From Burkholderiaceae bacterium (lineage in GTDB: Bacteria; Pseudomonadota; Gammaproteobacteria; Burkholderiales; Burkholderiaceae_C): DNA of 64,000 nucleotides. Of this stretch, positions 30,003 to 41,387 are shown in pieces; position 1 is the stretch's first letter, and every line of letters starts with the position of its first letter. Position numbers and translations under genes: made by a program. The stretch is from NCBI GenBank assembly GCA_016790515.1, contig JAEUOY010000030.1, forward strand, positions 1-64,000, read 5' to 3'. The notes under the pieces are model-generated. The model saw only the letters and a list, made by a program, of their open reading frames with translations, was not told where the DNA came from and made no database searches.

Positions 30003-31084
30003 GCCAGCCCGACGCCACCCTCGCCCGCGTGATCCGCCGCGACATCCAGGACATGCACGCCTATGCGGTGCAGCCCAGCGCCGGCTTCGTCAAGCTCGAC
30101 GCCATGGAGAACCCGTTCGCGCTGCCCGAGCCGCTGCAGATCGAGCTGGGCGACCGGCTCGGGCGGGTCGCGATCAACCGCTACCCCGCCGGCCGCATCG
30201 ACGACCTGCGCGCCGCGCTGGCCGCCCATGCCGGCCTGCCCGCGGGCTGCGCGCTGACGCTGGGCAACGGCTCGGACGAGCTGATCACGATGCTCAGCAT
30301 GGCCTGCGACCTGCCCGGCGCGACGGTGATGGCGCCGGTGCCCGGCTTCGTGATGTACGCGGTGTCGGCGCGGCTTCAGGGCCTGAAGTTCGCCGGCGTG
30401 CCGCTGACCGCCGATTTCGAGCTCGACGAGGCGGCGATGCTGGCGGCGATCGACGAACACCGGCCCTCGCTGCTCTATCTGGCCTACCCGAACAACCCGA
30501 CCGCGAACCTGTGGGACGACGTCGCCATCGAGCGCTGCATCGCCGCGATGGGCCGCGTCGACGGGCTGGTGGTGATCGACGAGGCCTACCAGCCGTTCGC
30601 CGCCCGCGACTCGATGGGACGGCTGGCGCGCCACCCGCACCTGCTGGTGATGCGCACGCTGAGCAAGTTCGGCCTGGCCGGCGTGCGCATCGGCTACCTG
30701 ATGGGCGCGGCCGCGCTGGTCGCCGAGATCGAGAAGGTTCGCCCGCCCTACAACGTCAGCGTGCTCAACGCCGAGGCGGCGCTGTTCGCGCTGGAGCACG
30801 CCGGCGTCTACGCCGAGCAGGCGGCGACGATCCGCCACGAGCGCGACCAGCTGCTCGGCCAGCTGGCCGAACTGCCGGGCGTCAGGCCGTTCCCCAGCCA
30901 GGCCAACATGATCCTGACCCGGGTGCCCGATGCCGCGGCCGCCTTCGCCGGCATGAAGCAGCGTGGCGTGCTGGTCAAGAACGTCTCGTCGCTGCACCCG
31001 CTGCTGGCCAGCTGCCTGCGCCTGACCGTCGGCACGCCCGAAGAGAACCGCAGGATGTTCGAGGCGCTACGCGCCTCGCTCTGA
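29999..31084 (+). CDS. hisC: Histidinol-phosphate aminotransferase
   Basis: PLP-dependent transaminase of histidine synthesis; 361 residues. The Schiff-base lysine is K223 in [19 protein letters not shown] and [10 protein letters not shown] bind the cofactor. The ATG overlaps the stop of the PIN toxin gene by four bases, whereas in related genomes it usually follows hisD directly. Its expression may therefore come partly from the toxin-antitoxin promoter. Confidence 0.96.
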   Translation: MSQPDATLARVIRRDIQDMHAYAVQPSAGFVKLDAMENPFALPEPLQIELGDRLGRVAINRYPAGRIDDLRAALAAHAGLPAGCALTLGNGSDELITMLSMACDLPGATVMAPVPGFVMYAVSARLQGLKFAGVPLTADFELDEAAMLAAIDEHRPSLLYLAYPNNPTANLWDDVAIERCIAAMGRVDGLVVIDEAYQPFAARDSMGRLARHPHLLVMRTLSKFGLAGVRIGYLMGAAALVAEIEKVRPPYNVSVLNAEAALFALEHAGVYAEQAATIRHERDQLLGQLAELPGVRPFPSQANMILTRVPDAAAAFAGMKQRGVLVKNVSSLHPLLASCLRLTVGTPEENRRMFEALRASL

Positions 31085-31100
31085 ATCCCGAAAGCCGACC

Positions 31101-31691
31101 ATGGACCGCACCGCCGACGTTCAGCGCGACACCAAGGAGACGCAGATCCGCGTGCGCCTCAACCTCGACGGCAGCGGCCAGGGAGTCTTCGCCACCGGCA
31201 TCGGCTTCCTCGACCACATGCTCGACCAGGTCGCTCGCCACGGCCTGATCGACCTCGACATCCAGTGCCGGGGCGACCTGCACATCGACGGCCACCACAC
31301 GGTCGAGGACATCGGCATCACGCTGGGCATGGCGGTGGCGCAGGCGGTCGGCGACAAGCGCGGCATCACCCGCTACGGCCACAGCTACGTGCCGCTGGAC
31401 GAGGCGCTGTCGCGGGTGGTGGTCGACTTCTCCGGCCGGCCCGGGCTGCACCAGCAGATCCCGTTCACCGCCGCGATGATCGGCAGCCTCGACACCCAGC
31501 TGGTCCACGAGTTCTTCCAGGGCTTCGTCAACCACGCGCTGTGCACGCTGCACATCGACAACCTGAAGGGCGTCAACGCCCACCACCAGGCCGAGACGGT
31601 GTTCAAGGCCTTCGGCCGCGCGCTGCGCATGGCGCTGGCGCCCGATGCGCGCGCGGCCGGCGTGATCCCGTCGACCAAGGGAAGCCTGTAG
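31101..31691 (+). CDS. hisB: Imidazoleglycerol-phosphate dehydratase
   Basis: Monofunctional IGPD of 196 residues, without the phosphatase domain found in enterobacterial HisB. Two manganese-binding repeats are visible: [13 protein letters not shown] with [11 protein letters not shown], and [12 protein letters not shown] with [12 protein letters not shown]. Histidinol-phosphatase must be encoded elsewhere. Closely spaced with hisC and hisH. Confidence 0.98.
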   Translation: MDRTADVQRDTKETQIRVRLNLDGSGQGVFATGIGFLDHMLDQVARHGLIDLDIQCRGDLHIDGHHTVEDIGITLGMAVAQAVGDKRGITRYGHSYVPLDEALSRVVVDFSGRPGLHQQIPFTAAMIGSLDTQLVHEFFQGFVNHALCTLHIDNLKGVNAHHQAETVFKAFGRALRMALAPDARAAGVIPSTKGSL

Positions 31692-31693
31692 CC

Positions 31694-32353
31694 ATGACCC
31701 GAACGGTGGCCGTCGTCGACTACGGCATGGGCAACCTGCGCTCGGTGTCGCAGGCGGTGATGCACGTGGCCGGCGGCTCGGGGCTCGAGGTCGTCGTGAC
31801 CCGGCGGCCCGAACAGGTGCGCGCCGCCGAGCGCGTGGTGCTGCCGGGCCAGGGCGCGATGCGCGACTGCATGCGCGAGCTGCAGGACTCGGGGCTGAAG
31901 GAGGCAGTGCTCGAAGCCGCCGCCAGCAAGCCGCTGATGGGCGTGTGCGTGGGCATGCAGATGCTGCTGGATCACAGCGAGGAGCAGGACACGCCCGGGC
32001 TGGGCCTGATCCCCGGCCGGGTGCGGCGCTTCCAGCTCGAGGGCCTGCTGCAGCCCGACGGCAGCCGCTTCAAGGTGCCGCAGATGGGCTGGAACCAGGT
32101 CTTCGGCCAGGCCCACGACGGCGCGCTGCACCCGCTGTGGGCCGGCGTGCCTCGGGGCAGCTGGTTCTACTTCGTGCACAGCTATTTCGCGGTGCCGTCG
32201 GACGGGCGTCACACCGCCGGCGTCACCGACTACGGCGGCCGCTTTACCTGCGCAGTGGCGCGGGATAACATTTTTGCCACCCAGTTCCACCCCGAGAAGA
32301 GTGCCGACCAGGGCCTGGCCCTGTACCGCAACTTCCTCGCCTGGAAGCCCTGA
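31694..32353 (+). CDS. hisH: Imidazole glycerol phosphate synthase, glutaminase subunit
   Basis: Class I glutamine amidotransferase that feeds ammonia to HisF. 219 residues. Nucleophile C85 in MGVCVGMQ; catalytic His/Glu in [10 protein letters not shown]-terminal [10 protein letters not shown]. The start ATG is two bases after the hisB stop. Its partner hisF is separated by hisA and an opposite-strand gene. Confidence 0.97.
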   Translation: MTRTVAVVDYGMGNLRSVSQAVMHVAGGSGLEVVVTRRPEQVRAAERVVLPGQGAMRDCMRELQDSGLKEAVLEAAASKPLMGVCVGMQMLLDHSEEQDTPGLGLIPGRVRRFQLEGLLQPDGSRFKVPQMGWNQVFGQAHDGALHPLWAGVPRGSWFYFVHSYFAVPSDGRHTAGVTDYGGRFTCAVARDNIFATQFHPEKSADQGLALYRNFLAWKP

Positions 32354-32390
32354 GCCTCGTATCCCCCTCTCCTCCCGCGCTGCGCCGGCC

Positions 32391-33131
32391 ATGCTGCTGA
32401 TTCCTGCCATCGACCTGAAAGACGGCCACTGCGTGCGCCTCGAGAAGGGCGACATGAACGTCTCGACCACCTTCGGCGATGATCCCGGCGCGATGGCGCG
32501 GCGCTGGCTGGATGCCGGCGCGCGGCGGCTGCACCTGGTCGACCTGAACGGCGCGTTCGCCGGCCGGCCGGTCAACGAGCCGGCGATCAAGGCGATCCTG
32601 CGCGAGGTGGGCGACGAGATTCCGGTGCAGCTGGGCGGCGGCATCCGCGACCTCGACACGATCGAGCGCTACCTCGACGACGGCATCAGCTACGTCATCA
32701 TCGGCACCGCCGCGGTCAAGAGCCCGGGCTTCCTGAAGGACGCCTGCAGCGCCTTCGGCGGCCACATCATCGTCGGCCTCGACGCCAAGGACGGCAAGGT
32801 CGCCACCGACGGCTGGAGCAAGCTGACCGGCCACGAGGTCGTCGACCTGGCCAGGAAGTTCGAGGACTACGGCGTCGAAGGCGTGATCTACACCGACATC
32901 GGCCGCGACGGCATGCTCACCGGCATCAACATCGAGGCCACCGTCAAGCTGGCGCAGGCGCTGACGATTCCGGTGATCGCCTCGGGCGGGCTGTCCGACC
33001 TCGCCGACATCGAGCGCCTGTGCGCGGTCGAGGCCGAGGGCATAGCGGGCGTGATCTGCGGGCGCTCGATCTACACCGGCACGCTCGATTTCACCGCGGC
33101 GCAGAAGCGCGCCGACGAACTGGCGGTCTGA
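32391..33131 (+). CDS. hisA: Phosphoribosylformimino-5-aminoimidazole carboxamide ribotide isomerase
   Basis: Beta/alpha-barrel isomerase, 246 residues. Catalytic aspartates in PAIDLKDG (D8) and YTDIGRDGM; phosphate-binding glycines in QLGGGIRD and IASGGLSD. It is 37 bases after hisH. The next gene on this strand is hisF, but an opposite-strand gene sits between them. Confidence 0.97.
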   Translation: MLLIPAIDLKDGHCVRLEKGDMNVSTTFGDDPGAMARRWLDAGARRLHLVDLNGAFAGRPVNEPAIKAILREVGDEIPVQLGGGIRDLDTIERYLDDGISYVIIGTAAVKSPGFLKDACSAFGGHIIVGLDAKDGKVATDGWSKLTGHEVVDLARKFEDYGVEGVIYTDIGRDGMLTGINIEATVKLAQALTIPVIASGGLSDLADIERLCAVEAEGIAGVICGRSIYTGTLDFTAAQKRADELAV

Positions 33132-33165
33132 GGCCGCCACGGTCCGTCGCTGCCCCGTGCGCTGA

Positions 33166-33810
33166 TCAGCAGACACGCGCGCGGCGTTTCGCCGCCCAGC
33201 CGACCAGCCCCAGGCCGGCCAGCATCAGCGCATAGGTCTCGGGTTCGGGCACCGGGGCCAGGAAGCCGCGGATCTCGCCGCCCGACTTGTAGCTGCTGTG
33301 GATGTTCAGGTAGGCCTTGCCGGCAGCGGCGCCGTTGACCAGCGCGTCGAAGGCGTTCTGGGCCTTGTGCAGGTCGTCGATCGCACCGCCGGCGTTGGCC
33401 GTGACGAAGGCTGGGTTGTAGCTGCCCAGGTCCAGCATGTCGTAGGTCTTGTCGTAGCTGCCGAACGTGACACCGGCCGGGAAGTCCAGGAACGTGGGGG
33501 TGCGCGTCGCCACGCCGACATTGCCGGCGAGGCTGGCGGCCGCGTCGCCGCCGAGTCCGGAGGTCGCGGTGCAGCAATGGATGTGCGAATTGGTCGTGTT
33601 GCCGGTCAGGCCGCTGAAGCTGACCTCGACCCGCATCTTGTAGAGGTCGACGTCGAAGGTCACCCGCGCCGATCCGGTGCCCGCCGAGTCGTTGGTCGGG
33701 AACTCGCTGGCGCCGTTCAGTGCCGCGCGGTACACGACTTCATGGGCCATCGACGGCACGGCGGTGGCGCCCAAGGCCGTGACGGCAAGCAGTGCGGTGG
33801 CAAGTCTCAT
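33166..33810 (-). CDS. CHRD-domain protein with PEP-CTERM sorting signal
   Basis: 214-residue exported protein. Signal peptide at residues 1-22 ([22 protein letters not shown]). The middle is a CHRD domain: [35 protein letters not shown], and the ending YLNIHSS...GEIRGFL. The C-terminus [26 protein letters not shown] is a complete PEP-CTERM signal, so an exosortase elsewhere should process it and place it in the envelope or extracellular matrix. A perfect AGGAGGT lies seven bases before the ATG. It is transcribed against the his operon and splits hisA from hisF. Function unknown. Confidence 0.9.
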   Translation of the reverse strand: MRLATALLAVTALGATAVPSMAHEVVYRAALNGASEFPTNDSAGTGSARVTFDVDLYKMRVEVSFSGLTGNTTNSHIHCCTATSGLGGDAAASLAGNVGVATRTPTFLDFPAGVTFGSYDKTYDMLDLGSYNPAFVTANAGGAIDDLHKAQNAFDALVNGAAAGKAYLNIHSSYKSGGEIRGFLAPVPEPETYALMLAGLGLVGWAAKRRARVC

Positions 33811-33913
33811 GGCGAATACCTCCTGGATGGCGCGAAGGACGACCCTTCGACCGATGCATACGTGCGGCGCCGCGCTGAACGTCCATCCCACCGACCGACA
33901 AGCTAGGGGCAGG

Positions 33914-33919
33914 GATAAT
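33914..33919 (+). promoter_or_regulatory. -10 hexamer of a local hisF promoter
   Basis: GATAAT 27 bases before the hisF ATG. It would restart transcription of hisF after the opposite-strand CHRD gene. -35 not evident. Confidence 0.5.
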
Positions 33920-33946
33920 CTCTATCTCTCCCGGAACTGCGCCGCC

Positions 33947-34720
33947 ATGCTCGCCAAACGCATCATCCCCTGCCTCGACGTCACCGGCGGCCGCGTCGTC
34001 AAGGGCGTGAACTTCGTCGAACTGCGCGATGCCGGCGACCCGGTCGAGATCGCCGCGCGCTACAACGAGCAGGGCGCCGACGAGCTGACTTTCCTCGACA
34101 TCACCGCGACCAGCGACGACCGCGACCTGATCCTTCACATCATCGAGGCGGTGGCCTCGCAGGTCTTCATCCCGCTGACGGTGGGTGGCGGCGTGCGCAC
34201 GGTCGACGACGTGCGGCGGCTGCTCAACGCCGGCGCCGACAAGGTCAGCTTCAACTCGGCGGCGGTGGCGAACCCGCAGGTGATCCGCGACGCATCGGAC
34301 AAGTACGGCGCGCAGTGCATCGTCGTGGCGATCGACGCGAAGCGCCGTGCCGTCGCCGAAGGCGAGGCGTCGGCCTGGGACGTCTACACCCATGGCGGGC
34401 GCAGGAACACGGGCTTCGACGCGGTGGCCTGGGCGCGCCGCATGGCCGAATGCGGGGCCGGCGAGATCCTGCTGACCAGCATGGACCGCGACGGCACCAG
34501 GATCGGCTTCGACCTCGAACTGACCCGCGCGGTCAGCGACGCGGTGCCGGTGCCGGTGATCGCCTCGGGCGGCGTCGGCGCGCTCGAACACCTGGCCGAA
34601 GGCATCCAGATCGGCGGCGCCGACGCGGTGCTGGCGGCCAGCATCTTCCACTACGGCGAATTCACCGTCGGCCAGGCCAAGGCGCTGCTGGCGCGGCACG
34701 GCATCGCGGTGCGGCAGTGA
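33947..34720 (+). CDS. hisF: Imidazole glycerol phosphate synthase, cyclase subunit
   Basis: Synthase subunit that, with HisH, makes imidazole glycerol phosphate and AICAR. 257 residues, starting [20 protein letters not shown] with catalytic Asp in PCLD and the second in LTSMDRDG. The usual downstream neighbours hisI and hisE are missing; the next gene, rsmD, starts inside its stop codon (GTGA). Confidence 0.97.
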   Translation: MLAKRIIPCLDVTGGRVVKGVNFVELRDAGDPVEIAARYNEQGADELTFLDITATSDDRDLILHIIEAVASQVFIPLTVGGGVRTVDDVRRLLNAGADKVSFNSAAVANPQVIRDASDKYGAQCIVVAIDAKRRAVAEGEASAWDVYTHGGRRNTGFDAVAWARRMAECGAGEILLTSMDRDGTRIGFDLELTRAVSDAVPVPVIASGGVGALEHLAEGIQIGGADAVLAASIFHYGEFTVGQAKALLARHGIAVRQ

Positions 34721-35292
34721 GACCGGCGGCGCGGGGTGGGCCGCCGCGCGAGGTGCGCATCGTCGGCGGCATGCTCAAGCGCAGCAAGCTGCCGGTGGCC
34801 GACAAGCCCGGCCTGCGGCCGACGCCCGACCGGGTGCGCGAGACGCTGTTCAACTGGCTGGGCCCCGACACGCGCGGCTGGCGCTGCCTCGATGCCTTTG
34901 CCGGCAGCGGAGCGCTGGGCTTCGAGGCCGCCTCGCGCGGCGCTGCCGAGGTGCTGCTGCTCGAGCACGATCCCGAACTGGTGCGCAGCCTGCGTGCCAG
35001 CGCGCAGCGGCTGAAGATCGCGACGCTGCGTGTCGAGGCCGCCGATGCGATCGCCTGGATGAAGCGTTGTCCGCCGCAGCGCTTCGAACTGGTGCTGCTG
35101 GACCCGCCGTTCGGCGCCGGCCTGCAGGGCGACGCGCTGGCGCTGGCCGCGCCGCTGGTCGTCGCTGGCGGTTGCCTGTACCTGGAGTCGCCGGCACCGA
35201 TCACCGACACCGAGTTGCCCGAGGGCTTTGCGATGTCGCGTGCGGCCCGCGCCGGCCTGGTGCACTATCATTTGCTGCGCCGCAGCACCTGA
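34717..35292 (+). CDS. rsmD: 16S rRNA (guanine966-N2)-methyltransferase RsmD
   Basis: AdoMet-dependent methyltransferase of the small ribosomal subunit. 191 residues. The start region contains [14 protein letters not shown] and [15 protein letters not shown], motif I is [14 protein letters not shown] and the catalytic motif IV is DPPF in [14 protein letters not shown] start overlapping the hisF stop. It precedes coaD, a common pairing. Confidence 0.96.
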   Translation: MRPAARGGPPREVRIVGGMLKRSKLPVADKPGLRPTPDRVRETLFNWLGPDTRGWRCLDAFAGSGALGFEAASRGAAEVLLLEHDPELVRSLRASAQRLKIATLRVEAADAIAWMKRCPPQRFELVLLDPPFGAGLQGDALALAAPLVVAGGCLYLESPAPITDTELPEGFAMSRAARAGLVHYHLLRRST

Positions 35293-36147
<855 letters not shown>

Positions 36148-36151
36148 TCGG

Positions 36152-36607
36152 TCAGCGCGTGCCGGTGGCCGGCGGGCTGGCCGTGCCCGGCGCCGTCCTG
36201 GCCGGCACCTTCTTGTACTTCTGCGGCTTGGTCTTGCCGGCACTGGCCTTGGCCGCCGGCGCGCTCGCGGTGGCGGGACCGATGCCGATCGCCTGCTGGC
36301 CGGCGGCCGCGCGCTCGCGGGCGCGGCGCTCGGCAGCCAGTTGGTCGGCCAGCGCCGCATCGCGCTGCTTGACGGCCTGGGCCTCCCGGCGCTGCGCCGC
36401 GCTGCGCGCGTCGCCGGCGTCGACGGCGCTGCCGCCGGGGCAGGGCGTGCTGCTGTAGCTGCTGCCGCAGCGGTAGACCGTCGTGTTGCCCACCTGGCCC
36501 TGGGCCTGGGCCTGGGCAGACAGCGCCGCGCCCAGCAAGGCCATCGCACAGCGCAGCCCGGCATTGCGTCGGCCGGCGCCCGCTCGTCCCACGCCGGTCG
36601 CCGTCAC
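36152..36607 (-). CDS. DUF4124-like exported protein
   Basis: 151-residue predicted periplasmic protein. A signal-peptide-like stretch [15 protein letters not shown] ends near residue 36 after a basic N-region. The mature N-terminus [19 protein letters not shown] has the paired-cysteine pattern of DUF4124 domains. A long charged helix ([30 protein letters not shown]) and an Ala/Pro/Lys-rich tail follow. GTG start overlapping the pth stop; an internal ATG at 36544 would give a shorter signal peptide. Function unknown. Confidence 0.75.
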   Translation of the reverse strand: MTATGVGRAGAGRRNAGLRCAMALLGAALSAQAQAQGQVGNTTVYRCGSSYSSTPCPGGSAVDAGDARSAAQRREAQAVKQRDAALADQLAAERRARERAAAGQQAIGIGPATASAPAAKASAGKTKPQKYKKVPARTAPGTASPPATGTR

Positions 36608-37284
36608 GACGGCACCTGCCCGGCGCCGGGCGCGGCCGGGCGCTCGGCTGCAGCAGCGCCGGGTTCGGCCGGCGCAGGCGCCAGGTGCGCCGGCCGCGGC
36701 GGCTTGGGCCGCTGCGGCCCGGCGTGGATCTTCATCACCGCGCGGTCCATCGCGCCGTCGAGCATCAGCGGCAGCGCGGCCAGCGAATCGGCGATGCACT
36801 TGTCCATCGCGATCCGGTCGTCCAGCGGCGGCTTGCGCAGCACCCAGTTGGCGACCTCGTCGCGTGCGCCGGGGTGGCCGATGCCGATGCGCAGGCGCCA
36901 GAAGTCCGGACTGCCCAGGTGGGCCAGCAGGTCCTTCAGCCCATTGTGGCCGGCGGCGCCGCCGCCCTGCTTGAGCTTCATCTGGCCGGGCAGCAGGTCG
37001 AGCTCGTCGTGCACCACCAGGATCTCGGCCGGCGCGATCTTGAAGAAGCGCGCCAGCGGCCCGGCCGAACGGCCCGACAGGTTCATGAAGGTCATCGGCC
37101 GCAGCAGCCACACCGGGCCCTGCGGCCGGTTCGCCCGTGCGACCAGGCCGTGGTAGGCGCGGTCGAAGGCGAGCCGGGCGCCCAGCTCGCGCGCCGCGGC
37201 ATCGACCCACCAGAAGCCGGCGTTGTGGCGGGTGTGCTCGTATTCGGGGCCGGGGTTGCCCAGGCCGACGATCAGTCTGATCAT
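36604..37284 (-). CDS. pth: Peptidyl-tRNA hydrolase
   Basis: Recycles tRNA from prematurely released peptidyl-tRNA. Catalytic residues visible: N10 in GLGNPGPEY and H20 in TRHNAGFWW; the conserved MNLSGRS and VVHDELDL segments follow. The protein is 226 residues, with about 35 extra Pro/Ala-rich residues at the C-terminus beyond the core. I chose the ATG at 37284; a GATAAT hexamer on the same strand ends seven bases upstream of it, so longer starts would lie upstream of the promoter. Ordinarily pth follows rplY; here ald on the other strand intervenes. Confidence 0.96.
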   Translation of the reverse strand: MIRLIVGLGNPGPEYEHTRHNAGFWWVDAAARELGARLAFDRAYHGLVARANRPQGPVWLLRPMTFMNLSGRSAGPLARFFKIAPAEILVVHDELDLLPGQMKLKQGGGAAGHNGLKDLLAHLGSPDFWRLRIGIGHPGARDEVANWVLRKPPLDDRIAMDKCIADSLAALPLMLDGAMDRAVMKIHAGPQRPKPPRPAHLAPAPAEPGAAAAERPAAPGAGQVPS

Positions 37285-37420
37285 GGCCCGGATTATCCCG
37301 GCGGCGGGATCGAGGGCGTTCAGCGGCGCCACGAACGTCGTCGGGCTTTGTCCGATATCAGATCACGCCGGGCGCGCGGCTTTGCAGAATGGGCGCCGCA
37401 GCAAACCCGGGAGAGACACC

Positions 37421-38536
37421 ATGCGCATCGCCGTGCCGAAGGAGATCAAGAACAACGAGTTCCGGGTCGGGCTGACGCCGGCCAGCGTGCGCGAGCTGGT
37501 CGCCCGCGGCCATGAGGTCTGGGTGCAGGCCGGCGCCGGCGCCGCCATCGGGCTGGGCGACGACCTGTACCGGGCCGCCGGCGCGCAGATCGCCGCCGAT
37601 GCCGCTGAGGCCTTCGCCTGCGGCGAGATGATCGTCAAGGTCAAGGAACCGCAGCCGGCCGAGATCGCGATGCTGCGCGAAGGCCAGATCCTCTACACCT
37701 ACCTGCACCTGGCGCCCGACCCCGCGCAGACCGCGGGCCTGATCCGCAGCGGCGCGGTGTGCATCGCCTACGAGACCGTCACCGGCGCCGGCGGCGGGCT
37801 GCCGCTGCTGGCGCCGATGAGCGAAGTGGCCGGCCGCATGGCGGTGCAGGCCGGCGCCACGCACCTGGAGAAGAGCCACGGCGGCATGGGCGTGCTGCTC
37901 GGCGGCGTGCCCGGCGTCGCGCCGGCGCAGGTGGTGATCCTGGGCGCCGGCGTGGTCGGCACCAACGCGCTGCAGATGGCGGTCGGCCTGGGCGCGCGGG
38001 TCACGGTGATCGACCGCAACGTCGACCGGCTGCGCCAGCTCGACCTGGTGTTCGGCAACCGCATCGCCACCGAGTTCTCGACCGCCCACAACGTCGAGGC
38101 CGCGGTGCTGGCCGCCGACCTGGTGATCGGCGGCGTGCTGGTGCCCGGTGCCGCGGCACCCAGGCTGGTGACGCGGGAGATGGTGTCGCGGATGAAGCCG
38201 GGCGCGGTGGTGGTCGACGTGGCGATCGACCAGGGCGGCTGCTTCGAGACCTCGCGCCCGACCACCCATGCCGAGCCGACCTTCGTCGTCGACGGCGTGG
38301 TGCATTACTGCGTGGCCAACATGCCCGGCGCGGTGGCGCGCACCTCGACCTTCGCGCTGAACCACGCGACCATCGGCCATGCCGTCGCGCTGGCCGACCA
38401 TGGCTGGCGCGACGCGATGCGCGCCGACCCGCACCTGCGCGCGGGCCTGAACGTCGCGCTCGGCCAGGTGACCTGCGAGCCGGTGGCGCAGGCGCATGGG
38501 CTGGCCTACGTGCCGGCCGAGCCGCTGATCGGCTGA
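37421..38536 (+). CDS. ald: Alanine dehydrogenase
   Basis: NAD-dependent oxidative deamination of L-alanine to pyruvate and ammonia (reversible). 371 residues, starting [20 protein letters not shown]. The substrate residues lie in VKVKEPQ and YTYLHLA; the Rossmann motif is [19 protein letters not shown] precedes the ATG. It stands alone between pth and rplY, transcribed opposite to both, followed by a strong hairpin. Confidence 0.96.
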   Translation: MRIAVPKEIKNNEFRVGLTPASVRELVARGHEVWVQAGAGAAIGLGDDLYRAAGAQIAADAAEAFACGEMIVKVKEPQPAEIAMLREGQILYTYLHLAPDPAQTAGLIRSGAVCIAYETVTGAGGGLPLLAPMSEVAGRMAVQAGATHLEKSHGGMGVLLGGVPGVAPAQVVILGAGVVGTNALQMAVGLGARVTVIDRNVDRLRQLDLVFGNRIATEFSTAHNVEAAVLAADLVIGGVLVPGAAAPRLVTREMVSRMKPGAVVVDVAIDQGGCFETSRPTTHAEPTFVVDGVVHYCVANMPGAVARTSTFALNHATIGHAVALADHGWRDAMRADPHLRAGLNVALGQVTCEPVAQAHGLAYVPAEPLIG

Positions 38537-38548
38537 TCCGGAAAGGAA

Positions 38549-38573
38549 GAAGGCCCCGCATCGCGGGGCCTTC
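38549..38573. terminator. Bidirectional terminator between ald and rplY
   Basis: Perfect 11-base stem GAAGGCCCCGC/GCGGGGCCTTC with a three-base loop between the convergent ends of ald and rplY. On the minus strand the stem is followed by TTCCTTTCC, so it fits best as the rplY terminator, but it can serve both. Confidence 0.85.
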
Positions 38574-38614
38574 GCCGTGAGACCGAGGCCCGGTCGGGCC
38601 TCGAACGCGCAGGC

Positions 38615-39256
38615 TTACTTCTTCGGCGCCGCCTTCTTGGCCGCCACCTTCTTGGCCGGCGCCGCGGCGACGGCTTCGGCCGGCGCCGCTTCTTCCTCGA
38701 CCTTCGGCGGCGTCGCCGAGACGATCACCGGGTTCAGCTTGCCGTGCTTGACGACCTTGATGCCCTCGGGCAGCGACAGGTCGGAGGCGTGCAGCGACTG
38801 GCCCTTGACCAGGCCGCTCAGGTCGACCGCGATGAACTCGGGCAGCTGGGTGGCCAGGCACTCGATCTCGACTTCGGTCGAGACATGGTTGACCAGGCAC
38901 TTGTCGGTCTTGACCGCCACCGACAGCTCTTCGCCCGAGAAGTGCAGCGGCACCTTCTTGCGCAGCCGGGTCGTCTCGTCGACGCGCTGGAAGTCCACGT
39001 GCAGCACCTGCTGCTTCCACGGGTGCATCTGGAAGTCGCGCAGCAGCACCTTCTGGGTGGCGCCCTTCAGCTCCATCTCGAGGATCGAGCTGTGGAAGGC
39101 TTCCTTCTTCAGCGCGAAGTACAGCGCGTTGTGGTCGAGTTCGATCATCGCCGGCTCGCCGGCACCGAAGACGATGCCCGGCACCTTGCCGGCACTGCGC
39201 AGGCGGCGGCTCGCTCCGGTCCCCTGCAGATTGCGCTCGAAAGCGGTGAATTTCAT
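38615..39256 (-). CDS. rplY: 50S ribosomal protein L25, general stress (CTC) form
   Basis: 213-residue long form of L25 (Ctc/TL5 type). N-terminal 5S-rRNA-binding domain: [26 protein letters not shown]; second beta-rich domain to about residue 185; Ala/Lys-rich tail ending AKKAAPKK. The chosen ATG has GGAG six bases upstream. It follows prs in the classical prs-rplY pair. Confidence 0.96.
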   Translation of the reverse strand: MKFTAFERNLQGTGASRRLRSAGKVPGIVFGAGEPAMIELDHNALYFALKKEAFHSSILEMELKGATQKVLLRDFQMHPWKQQVLHVDFQRVDETTRLRKKVPLHFSGEELSVAVKTDKCLVNHVSTEVEIECLATQLPEFIAVDLSGLVKGQSLHASDLSLPEGIKVVKHGKLNPVIVSATPPKVEEEAAPAEAVAAAPAKKVAAKKAAPKK

Positions 39257-39346
39257 GGTGGCTCCATGTGTGGGGCCCGCGACCAGGCACCCGGGGTGAA
39301 GGCGCAAGCGGGCTGCCGGCGCCGGAAAAACGGGACTTCGGGCCGA

Positions 39347-40309
39347 TCAGAAGTTGGCGTTCTGCTCGGCGAAGAGCGAGGTGACCGATTCGCCGTCGGA
39401 GATGCGGCGGATCGTCTCGGCAAACAGGAAGGCCACCGACAGCTGGCGGATCTTCTTGCAGGCCCTGGCGGTATCGGACAGCGGGATGGTGTTGGTGACC
39501 ACCACCTCGTCGAGCTGGCTGCCGGCGATGCGGTCGACCGCCGGGCCCGACAGGATCGGGTGGGTGCAGTAGGCGAACACGCGCCGGGCCCCGCGCTCCT
39601 TCAGCACCTCGGCGGCCTTGACCAGTGTGCCGGCGGTGTCGATCATGTCGTCCATCACCACGCAGTTGCGGCCGTCGATCTCGCCGATCACGTGCATCAC
39701 CTCGGACACGTTGGCCTTCGGGCGGCGCTTGTCGATGATCGCCAGGTCGCAGCCCATCTGCTTGGCCAGCGCACGGGCGCGCACCACGCCGCCGACGTCG
39801 GGGCTGACGACCACCAGGTCGGGGTAGGCCTTGCTCTTCAGGTCCGACAGCAGCACCGGCGAGGCGTAGATGTTGTCGACCGGGATGTCGAAGAAGCCCT
39901 GGATCTGGTCGGCATGCAGGTCCATCGTCAGCACGCGCTCGACGCCCACCGTCTCGAGCAGGTTGGCGACGACCTTGGCCGAGATCGGCACCCGCATCGA
40001 GCGCGGCCGGCGGTCCTGCCGCGCGTAGCCGAAGTACGGGATCACCGCGGTGATGCGGCGCGCGCTGGCGCGCTTCAACGCATCGACCATGATGAGCAGT
40101 TCCATCAGGTTCTCGTTGGTCGGCGCGCAGGTGCTCTGCACCACGAACACGTCGCGGGCGCGCACGTTCTGCTGCACCTCGACGGTGACCTCGCCGTCCG
40201 AGAAGCGCCCGACGCTGGCCTTGCCGAGCTCGACCCCCAGGCTCCTGGCCATCTCCTGCGCCAGCGCGGGGTTGGAATTGCCGGTGAACAGCACGGTGTT
40301 GAACAGCAC
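39347..40309 (-). CDS. prs: Ribose-phosphate pyrophosphokinase
   Basis: Makes PRPP, the shared precursor of purines, pyrimidines, NAD, tryptophan and histidine; it feeds HisG in this window. 320 residues. The GNSNPALA and FSDGEV segments, the ATP-loop RQDRRPRS and the PRPP loop [14 protein letters not shown] are intact. GTG start with GGAGAA upstream. Confidence 0.98.
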   Translation of the reverse strand: MLFNTVLFTGNSNPALAQEMARSLGVELGKASVGRFSDGEVTVEVQQNVRARDVFVVQSTCAPTNENLMELLIMVDALKRASARRITAVIPYFGYARQDRRPRSMRVPISAKVVANLLETVGVERVLTMDLHADQIQGFFDIPVDNIYASPVLLSDLKSKAYPDLVVVSPDVGGVVRARALAKQMGCDLAIIDKRRPKANVSEVMHVIGEIDGRNCVVMDDMIDTAGTLVKAAEVLKERGARRVFAYCTHPILSGPAVDRIAGSQLDEVVVTNTIPLSDTARACKKIRQLSVAFLFAETIRRISDGESVTSLFAEQNANF

Positions 40310-40372
40310 GGCTCGTTCTCCGTCGGATCAGGGGTGCGGGTGGTGCGCGGGTGAGGACTTCAGGAAGAGGTT

Positions 40373-40449
40373 TGGCAGGGGAGGAAGGACTCGAACCCTC
40401 GCATGTCGGAATCAAAATCCGATGCCTTGACCAACTTGGCGACTCCCCT
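40373..40449 (-). tRNA. tRNA-Gln (anticodon TTG)
   Basis: Minus-strand cloverleaf with acceptor stem AGGGGAG/CTCCCCT, discriminator G and encoded CCA. Anticodon stem TCGGA/TCCGA with loop TTTTGAT gives anticodon TTG. T-arm GAGGG-TTCGAGT-CCTTC. The position between ispE and prs is the conserved one. Confidence 0.96.
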
Positions 40450-40487
40450 ACACAGGACCCGGCTCGCGCCGTGCCCCCAAAACCGTT

Positions 40488-41387
40488 TCAGCCGGGCCAT
40501 TCCACCAGCGGGTGGTGATCCAGGCTGCGGCACAGCCGCCCCGTCCAGCCTGCAGGAAGCCCTGGAAGGGATTCCGCCGGCCCTGTCGCCGTCGACGGGG
40601 CATCCGTGCCGATCCTCGCGAACACCGAACTGCCCGAACCCGACATCCGGCTGTTGCCGAAGCGGGCCGCGAGCCAGGCGGCCACTTGCGTGACCGCCGC
40701 GCAACTGGCCTCTGCAGGCGGCTGCAAGTCGTTGCGGCCGTATCCCTGCGCGAGCTTCTGTTGCAACCCGGCGTCTGCGAGAAAGCCTGTGACTATAACA
40801 GCTTCGGTGTCGCGAACCAAGAGCGGGCTGCCGAAGATCGCCGCGGTGGCGATCGCTTCGGCGGGCTTGGCCACCGCAAAGCGCTGTCCGGCCAGGCATC
40901 CGGCGGGCAGCGGGCTCAGCCGTTCGCCGATGCCCTCGACGAAGGCACTGCGGCCGCCGACGAAGAAGGGCACGTCGGCGCCCAGCGGCAGTGCGAGCTG
41001 CTGCAGCCGCTCGCGCGGCCAATGCAGGCCCCACAGCCGGTTCAGCGCCAGCAGCGTGCTGGCGGCGTCCGAGCTGCCGCCGCCCAGCCCGGCGCCCCAG
41101 GGCACGCGCTTGAGCACCGAGATGTCGGCGCCCTGCGCCGTGCCGCTGGCCTGCTGCAACGCGCGCGCGGCGCGCAGGCTCAGGTCGTCGGCGGGCAGTG
41201 CGGGGCCGAGGTCGTGCCGCTGCAGCCGGCCGTCGCCGCGGCGCTCGAAGTGCAGCGTGTCGCACCAGTCGATCAGCACGAACACCGACTGCAGCAGGTG
41301 GTAGCCGTCGGGTCGCCTTCCGACCACGTGCAGGAACAGGTTGAGCTTGGCCGGCGCCGGCACCTCGTACAGCGCGGCCAGGCTCAT
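40488..41387 (-). CDS. ispE: 4-diphosphocytidyl-2-C-methyl-D-erythritol kinase
   Basis: GHMP kinase of the MEP isoprenoid pathway. 299 residues. N-terminal PAPAKLNLFLHVVGRRPDGYH and the ATP motif VPWGAGLGGGSSDAA are diagnostic; the C-terminal SRMSGSGSSVFA is the third motif. Its ATG overlaps the lolB stop by four bases. Confidence 0.97.
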   Translation of the reverse strand: MSLAALYEVPAPAKLNLFLHVVGRRPDGYHLLQSVFVLIDWCDTLHFERRGDGRLQRHDLGPALPADDLSLRAARALQQASGTAQGADISVLKRVPWGAGLGGGSSDAASTLLALNRLWGLHWPRERLQQLALPLGADVPFFVGGRSAFVEGIGERLSPLPAGCLAGQRFAVAKPAEAIATAAIFGSPLLVRDTEAVIVTGFLADAGLQQKLAQGYGRNDLQPPAEASCAAVTQVAAWLAARFGNSRMSGSGSSVFARIGTDAPSTATGPAESLPGLPAGWTGRLCRSLDHHPLVEWPG

